Positions 18,905 to 26,041 of a stretch of DNA of 64,000 nucleotides are shown here, one piece after another. The stretch spans positions 1-64,000 of the forward strand of contig NZ_WIOK01000026.1 in NCBI RefSeq assembly GCF_009467825.1. Direction: 5' to 3'. The translations under genes and the position numbers were made by a program. Under the pieces are notes generated by a model, which was not told the DNA's origin, ran no database searches, and saw only the letters and a program-made list of their open reading frames with translations. Every line of letters starts with the position of its first letter. The stretch's first letter is position 1. Source of the stretch: Cyclobacterium xiamenense (GTDB taxonomy: Bacteria; Bacteroidota; Bacteroidia; Cytophagales; Cyclobacteriaceae).

Positions 18905-19702
18905 TTATTCGAAATAGAAGCGTAAGTTGAACAATACCGCGATGCCAAGTGAGGCCAAAATACCAAAAATGGTGATAGCCCGCTGATTTGTACTGGCCTG
19001 AATCGCTTTCATTTTATCTGGTTCTACGTATACCACGTCATTTTGGTGCAACATGAAATACGGAGAATTTAAAATTTCTCGATTATTTAGATTTAACCTG
19101 ACTGCCTTTCGAACGCCATCTTCATCCCTGATTACCAATACATTCTCTCTCTTTCCAAATTCCGTCATGTCGCCTGCTAAACCCAAGGCTTCAAGTATGG
19201 TAATCCGGTCGGTTTCCAAGGTGAAAGTATTGGGTTTGGAAACTTCTCCGATCACGGTGATTTTAAAGTTCAGGTATTGAACGTTTACAATGGGGTCTTT
19301 CACGTACTCTTCCAAACGCTGTGCCATTTTCTCAATCGCTTCTTCCTTCGTCAGACCTTCCAGCACCACCATCCCCAAAACCGGGAAATTTACCTGCCCG
19401 TCTTTGTCCACCAGGTAACCCTCATTGATCGGAACTGCCGCATTCATCACCCGCCCGTCTTCAGAAGACGACATCACGCCCGCATTAAACAGCAGATTTG
19501 ACTCCGGATTAAGACTGCTTACGGTAATTTTTAACAAATCCCCTTTTTGAATGGTCGGCTCAGGAAACTTGGTAATCTGGGTTGAAAAATCTGCTCCGGA
19601 TTCAATATCGCTGAAATAGACCAAATTCCTCTTCGCACAACCAAAAATGCCGGACAGAAGGAAAATAAAAACCAAGCTGTTTACTAATGTACTTTTTCTC
19701 AT
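18905..19702 (-). CDS. wza: Wza-like polysaccharide export lipoprotein
   Basis: A 265-residue outer-membrane export protein. The N-terminal lipobox (LSGIFGC, Cys22) marks it as a lipoprotein. Polysaccharide export (PES) and SLBB-like domains follow, for example the IQKGDLLKITVSSLNPESN and VNVQYLNFKITVIGEVSKPNTF segments. A C-terminal hydrophobic segment (TIFGILASLGIAVLF) replaces the longer amphipathic helix of E. coli Wza, as is common in Bacteroidota. It is followed 12 nt later by wzc. The length is shorter than enterobacterial Wza (about 380). Confidence 0.92.
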   Translation of the reverse strand: MRKSTLVNSLVFIFLLSGIFGCAKRNLVYFSDIESGADFSTQITKFPEPTIQKGDLLKITVSSLNPESNLLFNAGVMSSSEDGRVMNAAVPINEGYLVDKDGQVNFPVLGMVVLEGLTKEEAIEKMAQRLEEYVKDPIVNVQYLNFKITVIGEVSKPNTFTLETDRITILEALGLAGDMTEFGKRENVLVIRDEDGVRKAVRLNLNNREILNSPYFMLHQNDVVYVEPDKMKAIQASTNQRAITIFGILASLGIAVLFNLRFYFE

Positions 19703-20148
19703 AAAATCTAAAGACTGTTACGTCGTTTTTACTCACCGAACTCGTTCATCTCGGTGAAAAAGTGAAACAATAATCTGCTAAAACATGCAACCAATAAAGA
19801 CGTCGCAAAATACTTAATTATCAGAACAATAAGAACTGTGCCAGAATATTTTCATTCGTTTTAGCTATATTTACCCGGATACCTATCGACAAACGTTCCA
19901 TTTCTTCTCGTTCCAAGACCGAACAAACCTGTAATCACGAATGTCGGTTGACCCTTTGCTCGTCAAAAGGATCGACTCGGTCTACGTAACTTAAGGAAGC
20001 CAGCCAAGGCCCGAGTATTCGGTAGCAAAACCGACCGTTTGTTATAATGGGTTATATCGGACACAAGCAACATCTGGAAAGCTGTTATCAATCAGAAAAA
20101 TTTGTGCCCTTTTGTGTTTATCGCTGTTTATTTCGACGCGCTATGGTG
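19703..20148. other. Upstream region of the wza operon
   Basis: This 446-bp stretch holds no coding region I can support. It must contain the promoter of wza and downstream genes or be transcribed through from the sugar transferase genes. I find no full match to TTG-N20-TAnnTTTG; the closest -7-like sequence (tattttg on the minus strand, near 19805) has one base less. A hairpin occupies 19733-19757. Confidence 0.5.
19733..19757 (-). other. Hairpin in the wza leader
   Basis: A perfect seven-base-pair stem (tcaccga / tcggtga) with an eleven-base loop lies 31-55 nt upstream of the wza start codon. There is no U-run. If transcribed it would lie in the 5' untranslated region, where it could affect translation or attenuation. 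Confidence 0.4.
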
Positions 20149-20856
20149 TTAATATGCTTTTTCGTTTTTTGTCAAAAGAGAAACAACCGTTTCAATGACA
20201 ATTTTAATATCAAATAGCAGGCACCATTTCCGCACATAGAAGAAGTCCAACCGAAACCGGGAATGTAGTTCCTGGAAATTAATGATTTCACCACGATACC
20301 CCTTGCACTGCGCCAGGCCGGTAATGCCCGGCTTCACGCGGTGTCGTTGCATGAAACCGCCGATTTCTTTCGCAAATTCCAGGTTCATCGGTACGGCGTG
20401 GGGCCTTGGACCAACGATCGACATGTCTCCAAGAAGCACGTTCAGTATCTGCGGAAGTTCATCCAAACTGGATTTCCGAAGAAATTTCCCAACCCGGGTG
20501 ATTCGCGAATCATTCTGCGTCGCTTGCCGGGTGTCTGCTTCGTTGTTTTTGATCATCGTTCGGAATTTGTAGCAATAAAATACCTTGTTGCCTCTTCCAT
20601 GCCGCTGCTGCTTGAAGAGGACAGGTCCCTTGGAATCCAGTTTGATCAAGATTCCAATCAATGGAAACAACCAGGACAATACGAACACGGTAGTAAATAC
20701 CGATACGGTCAAATCAAAAACCCGCTTGATGAGACGCTTCTGATAGCTATCGCTTTTACCGTACAGTACCCTGATTTTTGCCTCCTGCTGCCCTTTTACA
20801 AAATTTCCCTTCCTGAGGGATTGGCCAAATTTTCTTTCTACTAAAACATTTTCCAT
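20149..20856 (-). CDS. Priming sugar transferase (polyprenyl-phosphate glycosyl-1-phosphate transferase) 1
   Basis: A 235-residue monotopic membrane enzyme that transfers a sugar-1-phosphate from a nucleotide sugar to undecaprenyl phosphate, the first step of repeat-unit synthesis. It has one hydrophobic segment (FTTVFVLSWLFPLIGILI, about residues 48-65) and the catalytic core with KFRTM, SSLDELPQ and VGPRPH, which carries the Asp-Glu pair and the conserved Pro-rich loop of the family. It is a short form lacking the N-terminal membrane bundle of WcaJ. I chose ATG 20856; the start at 20865 would be TTG. A second copy lies upstream at 21177-21869. Confidence 0.92.
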   Translation of the reverse strand: MENVLVERKFGQSLRKGNFVKGQQEAKIRVLYGKSDSYQKRLIKRVFDLTVSVFTTVFVLSWLFPLIGILIKLDSKGPVLFKQQRHGRGNKVFYCYKFRTMIKNNEADTRQATQNDSRITRVGKFLRKSSLDELPQILNVLLGDMSIVGPRPHAVPMNLEFAKEIGGFMQRHRVKPGITGLAQCKGYRGEIINFQELHSRFRLDFFYVRKWCLLFDIKIVIETVVSLLTKNEKAY

Positions 20857-21176
20857 CGCTAACAATCGTTACTTACCTCCCTATTCCTTACCTATTGTTT
20901 AAAAAACATTTTTATATATCTGAAATACATTTTTACAAATATATAGGGACTTTCTGTTCTTTGCAAGCTTTTGGAAAATTAATTTTAATTAAAATCCGTT
21001 TTTTTGTATTTAAAATTCATTTTTATAGTTTTAAAAATTAGTTCTCGGCAATGAATCGGTCATAAACGTAAAAAAATCTGCTTGGAATCGACCAGATGGG
21101 GACTGGGGATTAATTATTTTCCAAGGCCATCGTCTGACAACTGCCAAGCCAAATTCATGCCCATTTAACAAAAAAA
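20857..21176. other. AT-rich spacer between two priming transferases
   Basis: A 320-bp AT-rich stretch with no gene. It holds the promoter of the 20149-20856 gene at 20936-20966. No terminator for the upstream sugar transferase gene is evident, so read-through is possible. Confidence 0.5.
20936..20966 (-). promoter_or_regulatory. Bacteroidota promoter of the first priming transferase
   Basis: On the minus strand a -33 TTG (20964-20966) is followed after 20 nt by a -7 element TATATTTG (20936-20943), matching the Bacteroidota consensus TTG-N19 to 21-TAnnTTTG. The -7 element ends about 80 nt before the ATG. A nearly identical arrangement precedes the paralogous gene at 21869. Confidence 0.7.
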
Positions 21177-21869
21177 TCAATAGACGTTGGCATTCTTTAA
21201 AAATACAGCAGAAATCGTCCAAACCAGGATCTTTGCGTCCAGGAGTAAGGACCAATTTTTGATATAAAAATGATCCAGCCGCACCCGACCATAAATATCA
21301 TAGAAGCGCAGGATTTCCCCCCGGTACCCTTTTACCTGAGCCAATCCGGTAATCCCAGGTTTGACAGAATGGCGAAACATGTAATTATTTATTTCGTTGG
21401 AAAACAAGTGGTTCATTGGCACGGCATGAGGTCTGGGCCCAATAACAGACATGTCACCAAGCAAAACATTGAAAAACTGTGGTGTTTCATCCAGACTGGT
21501 TTTCCTTAGGAATTTCCCCATTCGGGTAACCCGCCGGTCGTGCCTAGACGCCTGCCGGGTGTCAGCCTCATCGTTTCGCTTCATCGTTCGGAACTTATAG
21601 CACCAGAAGGCGGTATTCCCTTTGCCGTGCCGCAACTGCTTGAAAAGAACAGGGCCGGAAGAGTCCAGTTTAATCAACACTGCAACCAAAGGAAACAACC
21701 AGGATAGAATAAAAATCAAGAAAAGAAATGAAAAAACCAGGTCCACAAGTCGCTTCACAAAAACCTTCCTAGGATCCGTAAGGTAAACCACCCCACCCGG
21801 CCCAATATACCCGGAGAGCTTTTTCGATAAATATTCCGACTGATCCTGCTTGTGTAAAAACTTTTCCAT
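21177..21869 (-). CDS. Priming sugar transferase (polyprenyl-phosphate glycosyl-1-phosphate transferase) 2
   Basis: A 230-residue paralogue of the 20149-20856 product, with the same short architecture: one hydrophobic segment (FLFLIFILSWLFPLVAVLI) and the core motifs KFRTM, TSLDETPQ and IGPRPH. Large parts of the catalytic core are identical or conservatively replaced in the two copies (for example DMS-VGPRPHAVPMN). Both appear intact. I chose ATG 21869; the start at 21881 would be TTG. The two may use different sugars or act under different conditions; this cannot be told from the sequence. Confidence 0.92.
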   Translation of the reverse strand: MEKFLHKQDQSEYLSKKLSGYIGPGGVVYLTDPRKVFVKRLVDLVFSFLFLIFILSWLFPLVAVLIKLDSSGPVLFKQLRHGKGNTAFWCYKFRTMKRNDEADTRQASRHDRRVTRMGKFLRKTSLDETPQFFNVLLGDMSVIGPRPHAVPMNHLFSNEINNYMFRHSVKPGITGLAQVKGYRGEILRFYDIYGRVRLDHFYIKNWSLLLDAKILVWTISAVFLKNANVY

Positions 21870-22111
21870 TGCCGAAATCAATGAACCCTAACAAAAAACT
21901 ATACCTCGTTTTAATGTATTTGAAATACATTTTAACAAATATATTCAGCTATTTTGAGATTACCAAATATACGGGCGGTATTTATGATCCAGAAAATTAC
22001 AGTTTCAAAATGAAAAAAATTACTAAAAAAGTTATTTTTATTTATATAATTAGAACAAACACATCTAATTGTATTGTATCCTCATTGAAATATTTTACTT
22101 ATTTAAACAAT
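21870..22111. other. AT-rich spacer upstream of the second priming transferase
   Basis: A 242-bp AT-rich spacer between the sugar transferase gene and the end of hemE. It contains the promoter at 21936-21966. A plus-strand reading frame from 21869 is low-complexity and is not supported. Confidence 0.5.
21936..21966 (-). promoter_or_regulatory. Bacteroidota promoter of the second priming transferase
   Basis: On the minus strand a TTG (21964-21966) and a TATATTTG (21936-21943) are separated by exactly 20 nt. The bases after the -7 element (ttaaaatgtatttcaaa) are almost the same as those at the other promoter (taaaaatgtatttcaga). The promoter and early leader were therefore duplicated together with the gene. 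Confidence 0.72.
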
Positions 22112-23140
22112 TTAGGGAGCAATTTCAAATTCTTTTACCGTTTGAACAAAAAGCTTCACTTTCTCTGGTGAGGTGTCCGGGTACACCCCGTGACCCAGGT
22201 TAGCAATGTGCCTGCTTCCTGCAAATTGGGTTAACATGCTGCGCGTCTGAGCAACGAGTGTCTCGTCTGGAGCATACAGGGCCGCCGGATCGAGGTTTCC
22301 TTGCAGGGCTTTTTTCCCATCCACAAGTTGCTTTACCTCTCCTATATCCATGTTCCAGTCCAAGCCCACGGTGGCACAGGCCATGCGTGAAAAATCTTTC
22401 ATGGCAAAATAAGCCCCTTTGGCAAAGACCGTGACCGGTACTTCCGTAACCGCTTCACAGATCCTCTCCAGATAGGGCAATGAAAACGCCCGGTATTGAT
22501 CGGGAGGCAAGATGCCAGCCCAACTATCAAAAATCTGTACCAGGTTTGCTCCTGCACCTACCTGTGCTTGCAAGTACTTAATGGTCGTTTTGGTAATTAG
22601 GTCCAAAAGTTTGTGCGCCAAATCCGGGTTTTGGTACAACATGGCCCTGGCTTTGGAAAAGGTCTTCGACCCAGAGCCTTCTACCATGTAGGCAAAAATC
22701 GTCCAGGGTGCTCCTGCAAAGCCTATCAGCGGCACCCTGCCGTTGAGCCCCTTCTTCGTGAGCCGAATGGCTTCCAAAACGTAGTGAAGATCGGTTTGGG
22801 GATCGGCTACCCTTAATTTCTTTAAATCGGCGGCACTCCCGATCGTTTTCGGAAACCAGGGACCTCGCTTCTCTACCATCTCGTAGGGAAGCCCCATCGC
22901 CTCCGGAACAACCAAAATATCTGAAAAAATGATGGCAGCGTCCACACCAAGGAGATCTACAGGCTGTATCGTCACCTCTGCAGCCAATTCAGGCGTTTGC
23001 GCCAGTTCAATAAAACCACGCACACTTGCTCTGACTGCCCTGTACTCGGGTAAAATTCGCCCAGCCTGCCGCATCAACCAAACTGGAGTCCTTTCTACTG
23101 CCTCTCCTTTAATTACACGTAAAAGTAAATCGTTCTTCAT
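22112..23140 (-). CDS. hemE: Uroporphyrinogen decarboxylase HemE
   Basis: A 342-residue cytoplasmic enzyme that removes four carboxyl groups from uroporphyrinogen III in heme synthesis. The family signature [12 protein letters not shown] lies near the N-terminus, followed by a conserved aspartate in the [14 protein letters not shown] segment. The C-terminal [13 protein letters not shown] segment is also typical. I chose ATG 23140 because it gives the usual MKNDLLLR start; the longer frame to 23239 would run through the putative promoter. hemC lies elsewhere in the window (40784), so the heme genes are scattered. Confidence 0.95.
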   Translation of the reverse strand: MKNDLLLRVIKGEAVERTPVWLMRQAGRILPEYRAVRASVRGFIELAQTPELAAEVTIQPVDLLGVDAAIIFSDILVVPEAMGLPYEMVEKRGPWFPKTIGSAADLKKLRVADPQTDLHYVLEAIRLTKKGLNGRVPLIGFAGAPWTIFAYMVEGSGSKTFSKARAMLYQNPDLAHKLLDLITKTTIKYLQAQVGAGANLVQIFDSWAGILPPDQYRAFSLPYLERICEAVTEVPVTVFAKGAYFAMKDFSRMACATVGLDWNMDIGEVKQLVDGKKALQGNLDPAALYAPDETLVAQTRSMLTQFAGSRHIANLGHGVYPDTSPEKVKLFVQTVKEFEIAP

Positions 23141-23150
23141 TTGCATGCCG

Positions 23151-23158
23151 CAAATATA
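23151..23158 (-). promoter_or_regulatory. Candidate -7 element just upstream of hemE
   Basis: TATATTTG on the minus strand ends only a few nt before the hemE start codon. No TTG stands at the expected distance, so the -33 box is weak or absent. If functional, the transcript would start at or very near the start codon. Confidence 0.35.
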
Positions 23159-23195
23159 AATCAAGTTGCGCCAAAAACGAAAAAAGGGACTGTAT

Positions 23196-23231
23196 AGAAA
23201 AAGCTTCCCTAAATTCCGGAAAGCTTTTTCT
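23196..23231 (-). terminator. Bidirectional-looking terminator after the collagen-like lipoprotein gene
   Basis: The stem agaaaaagctt / aagctttttct has eleven perfect base pairs around a 14-nt loop. On the minus strand the 3' arm carries the U-run, so it should end transcription of the 23261-23818 gene and insulate hemE. Confidence 0.75.
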
Positions 23232-23260
23232 ACCTGCAATTATCGAAGTTCCTCTCTTGA

Positions 23261-23818
23261 TTAGTTGAGCGTTATTGGCACGATATCCGATTCGTCCTTC
23301 CCGATCAGGGACATCACGGCATCAAAGTCACTGAAATCAATTCGCGCAGCTTCTTCCTCTACAAAAAACCCAGGGAGCAATACAATACGAATGCGCTGGT
23401 TATCTGTCCACTCGGCTTCCAACTGCGTAAGATCAAAATTCGCCTGCATGAAGACATTGAAAAAAGAAGCGGTGTATTGGTAATTGTACGTCAATGTCGC
23501 TCCCTCTGCAAAAAACACCGTTTGGGGCAATAACCGCCACAACGTCTCCCCTTCTACCTGCGCCCATTCCAGGTAGACGAGCAAATTATCCCCCGGACCG
23601 ATCTCCAGACCGGAACCGATCGCAAATTCGTTCTCCTCAGAAAACGTTACCTGCCCTTCAAAGACCAGGTTCAGAACTTCAATGCCATCTTCCCCATCTT
23701 CTCCATCCACTCCATCTCTTCCATCCAGACCCGGAGGGCCTTGAGGTCCTTCCGGACCCTCACATGCAGGCAATGCCATTATTGCTGCAAGTACTACCAA
23801 GTATAAAATCTGCTTCAT
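23261..23818 (-). CDS. Lipoprotein with short collagen-like stalk, copy 2
   Basis: A 185-residue predicted outer-surface lipoprotein. The signal peptide ends in a lipobox (ALPAC, Cys19). It is followed directly by collagen-like Gly-x-y triplets (residues 19-45, GPEGPQGPPGLDGRDG and then acidic GED triplets). A globular domain of about 140 residues follows, with alternating beta strands and LWRLLPQTVFF and YNYQYT segments. It shares this layout and the segment W-RL-PQ-VF with the neighbour at 23962-24510. No enzyme motif is visible, and I do not recognise the globular domain. Confidence 0.8.
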   Translation of the reverse strand: MKQILYLVVLAAIMALPACEGPEGPQGPPGLDGRDGVDGEDGEDGIEVLNLVFEGQVTFSEENEFAIGSGLEIGPGDNLLVYLEWAQVEGETLWRLLPQTVFFAEGATLTYNYQYTASFFNVFMQANFDLTQLEAEWTDNQRIRIVLLPGFFVEEEAARIDFSDFDAVMSLIGKDESDIVPITLN

Positions 23819-23901
23819 AAGTTTTTGTTTACTACGTATAATGAATTAGGTGCGTTATTTGAAAGATAGCCGGTAATTTTTGCATATCCAATACCAACCA
23901 A

Positions 23902-23939
23902 AAAAAAGACAGCCTGCCACACGCGCAAACTGTCTTTTT
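23902..23939 (-). terminator. Terminator after the first collagen-like lipoprotein gene
   Basis: A ten-base-pair stem (aaaaagacag / ctgtcttttt) with a 17-nt loop ends in a U-run on the minus strand. It lies 23 nt past the stop codon of the 23962-24510 gene, so the two paralogous genes are transcribed separately or only partly together. Confidence 0.75.
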
Positions 23940-23961
23940 ACGAAAATCACATCATTTCGGC

Positions 23962-24510
23962 TTAATTTCCTACCGGATACCGCCGGATATCCTCTTCGTC
24001 TACCCCAAGCAAGTTCAAAACAGCCTGGTGGTTTAAAAAATCCATCCGTAGATCAATTCGGTCAGCAGGAACGATCAATACCCGAAAAACCTGCTCGTTT
24101 CTAAACCCAGGCTCCAATGTATTGAGGTCAAAATCACCGGTTAAAAAAATCGAATAATCGTAGAAGGTGAAATCGTAATCGTAGGTAAAAATACCGTTTT
24201 GATGAAATACAACCTGCGGGATTAACCGCCAAATATCATTGCCTTCCTGATCCACACCACCCAGGCGGTAGATCAAGACCTTGTCCGACTCCACCAAATC
24301 AAAGCCGTACTCACCGCGGATGCCAAAATTACCTGACTGTGTAAAGTCGCCGATTATTTCGAAAACCTCTCCCACGATGGTGACACCATCAAGTCCGTCC
24401 TGTCCCGGAGGGCCCTGCGGACCTATCGGTCCTTCACAACTCCACAAAACCCCTGCGGTGATAAGAAGGAACAGCTTACTTACGAGTACTGATTGATTGC
24501 TTTTTTTCAT
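23962..24510 (-). CDS. Lipoprotein with short collagen-like stalk, copy 1
   Basis: A 182-residue lipoprotein and paralogue of the 23261-23818 product. The lipobox Cys is residue 25 (VLWSC). Four to five Gly-x-y triplets follow (GPIGPQGPPGQDGLDG), a shorter stalk than in the neighbour. The globular part includes a hydrophobic, beta-rich pattern with IWRLIPQVVFHQNG and YDYDFTFYDYS, aligned with the neighbour's LWRLLPQTVFF and YNYQYT. The two genes are about 140 nt apart with a terminator between them. Cell-surface exposure is likely; the function is unknown. Confidence 0.8.
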   Translation of the reverse strand: MKKSNQSVLVSKLFLLITAGVLWSCEGPIGPQGPPGQDGLDGVTIVGEVFEIIGDFTQSGNFGIRGEYGFDLVESDKVLIYRLGGVDQEGNDIWRLIPQVVFHQNGIFTYDYDFTFYDYSIFLTGDFDLNTLEPGFRNEQVFRVLIVPADRIDLRMDFLNHQAVLNLLGVDEEDIRRYPVGN

Positions 24511-24827
24511 ACGCTTTTAATTTACTTTGTAAAGGCCATATGCCTGCCTGTATGCTAAGGAATACCCAATGTATCACCCGATACCGCTAGGTGGATCCCC
24601 GTGTGTGACTTTTGCGTCATGCCCGTTTACATCAGGCAGGCTCCATTTCATATGCTTATGCGAAATACTAGATACGTTGGTTTCCCTTTTCCAAAACCGT
24701 ACCAGTTTTGGTAATTCCCCCGAAAAACCCGTACCTCGCCCAATTTTTCACCAACAGCCCAAATGCCCATTCCTGATCGCCCGTTTGAATCAAACAGAAA
24801 ATCCGTTCGGTTGCCCGTATCGCACTA
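24511..24827. other. Non-coding stretch between hypothetical genes
   Basis: A 317-bp stretch with no supported gene. It contains tgcctgcctgt at 24541-24551, also found at 11818. No terminator or complete promoter is obvious. Confidence 0.4.
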
Positions 24828-25349
24828 CTATTCTCGAACCGGGGCCCACACCTCCACATGATTCCTTCCGATAATCTTATCAATAAAGACCCCCTGCAAC
24901 ATTCGTCCCCGGGCAGAAGCAAAATCCTCCATCTTTTTCTTTGTTTGTTGCGGCCCAGGCATCACCCACCGGTGCATCTGCATGCTGGCTTTTACTGCCT
25001 CGCTGCAATCAAATGAGCGTTCCGCCCAACTAGTGGGCAACCGGTCAGGTCCTTCACCAGAAGCCATTCCCACAAACACATGCAATGTATCCCGTTTTCC
25101 CGAAGGCTCCTCGAAATAAATGGTGTAAAGCGGAGCTTCCCCCCTATTCGCCTCTACCTCCTGAAAATATTGCCCCAGTCGCTCTTCTTGGGGAGTACCC
25201 CTGTATTCCAATCCGACCAGATCCAGAGTCTGGCACGAAACCAACTCCACTTTTGTCTCACTCGCTCCACCCAAATACAGGTACCCGGCGGCAGCTACAA
25301 GTAGTAGCACTACCACTACTCCCAGTATTCGTCTGCTTTTGCTTGTCAT
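24828..25349 (-). CDS. Membrane-anchored protein with a possible GyrI-like domain
   Basis: A 173-residue protein. An N-terminal hydrophobic segment (VVVVLLLVAAAGYLYLG, residues 11-27) should anchor it. The remaining part has a strand-helix pattern like GyrI-like small-molecule-binding domains: LVGLEYRGTPQEERLGQYFQE near the N-terminal half, DTLHVFVGMASG in the middle and HVEVWAPVRE at the end. The start overlaps the upstream barrel gene by four nt (ATGA), so the two are co-translated. The GyrI assignment is a pattern-based guess; ligand and function are unknown. Confidence 0.65.
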   Translation of the reverse strand: MTSKSRRILGVVVVLLLVAAAGYLYLGGASETKVELVSCQTLDLVGLEYRGTPQEERLGQYFQEVEANRGEAPLYTIYFEEPSGKRDTLHVFVGMASGEGPDRLPTSWAERSFDCSEAVKASMQMHRWVMPGPQQTKKKMEDFASARGRMLQGVFIDKIIGRNHVEVWAPVRE

Positions 25350-25939
25350 TTTCCAAATACATACCTGGCGCCAATGGCTCCCTGAACTTTCAGATGGCCA
25401 AATCGGTCCAGAAGTTCCATAAACAGCCCCAACTCCGCAAAAATCCCTAAGGGCACATCCTCAAAATAATAGGCCGAACCGATAAACCCCTCCGGACCAA
25501 CGTCTGCATTCCTCCGGGATTCGCTACGGGACGCACCCGCCTCGCCGGCAGCAGGTGTGCGGTAAAAATAGGTGACCGTAGTACTTCTAACCTGTACACC
25601 GGCGCCCGCATAGCCGACTAAATTTCCTTCCGCTATATCAAATTCGGCATTGAGTGATTGTTCGTAGGCCACCCGTGCTTGTGCCGAAAAAGCACCTGCC
25701 ACTTGTTGCCCTTCGTAGATGGCTGAACTCAACGGCGGGTTGTTTTCAAACGACCTACGGTAATAACTCCCACTGTTTGGACTCCCCCGTCCAATGATTG
25801 CCTCCAGGGAATAGTCATCAAATAAGGCTGTTTTAAACGTGATCCCGTACGGTTCACCCAACCGCAATCCCAGCTCGTATTCCTGGGCAAAAGCTGAGAA
25901 TCCAGTAAAAGCGATCAAACAAACTAATAAATATTTCAT
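25346..25939 (-). CDS. Probable outer-membrane beta-barrel protein
   Basis: A 197-residue secreted protein with a signal peptide (MKYLLVCLIAFTGFSAFAQ) and a mature part of alternating polar and hydrophobic residues typical of small outer-membrane barrels, ending with AIGARYVFGK, which fits the C-terminal beta strand. There is no family-specific motif. It is followed by the gene at 24828-25349 with a four-nt overlap. I found no consensus promoter directly upstream. Confidence 0.65.
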   Translation of the reverse strand: MKYLLVCLIAFTGFSAFAQEYELGLRLGEPYGITFKTALFDDYSLEAIIGRGSPNSGSYYRRSFENNPPLSSAIYEGQQVAGAFSAQARVAYEQSLNAEFDIAEGNLVGYAGAGVQVRSTTVTYFYRTPAAGEAGASRSESRRNADVGPEGFIGSAYYFEDVPLGIFAELGLFMELLDRFGHLKVQGAIGARYVFGK

Positions 25940-26041
25940 GCATCAAAAACGATAAGAAGCGTCAAATTCATTGCTTTTCAAACGACAGAGCCATCCGGTA
26001 AGTTACGGGCAATCGCCAAACTTTTTCCCTACTTGCACCAG

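Noticed and set aside
21869-22171. Plus-strand frame of 100 codons in the AT-rich spacer before hemE
   Set aside because: The product is low in complexity (Lys, Ile, Tyr-rich) and its end lies in the antisense of hemE; the region is better explained as the promoter of the sugar transferase gene.
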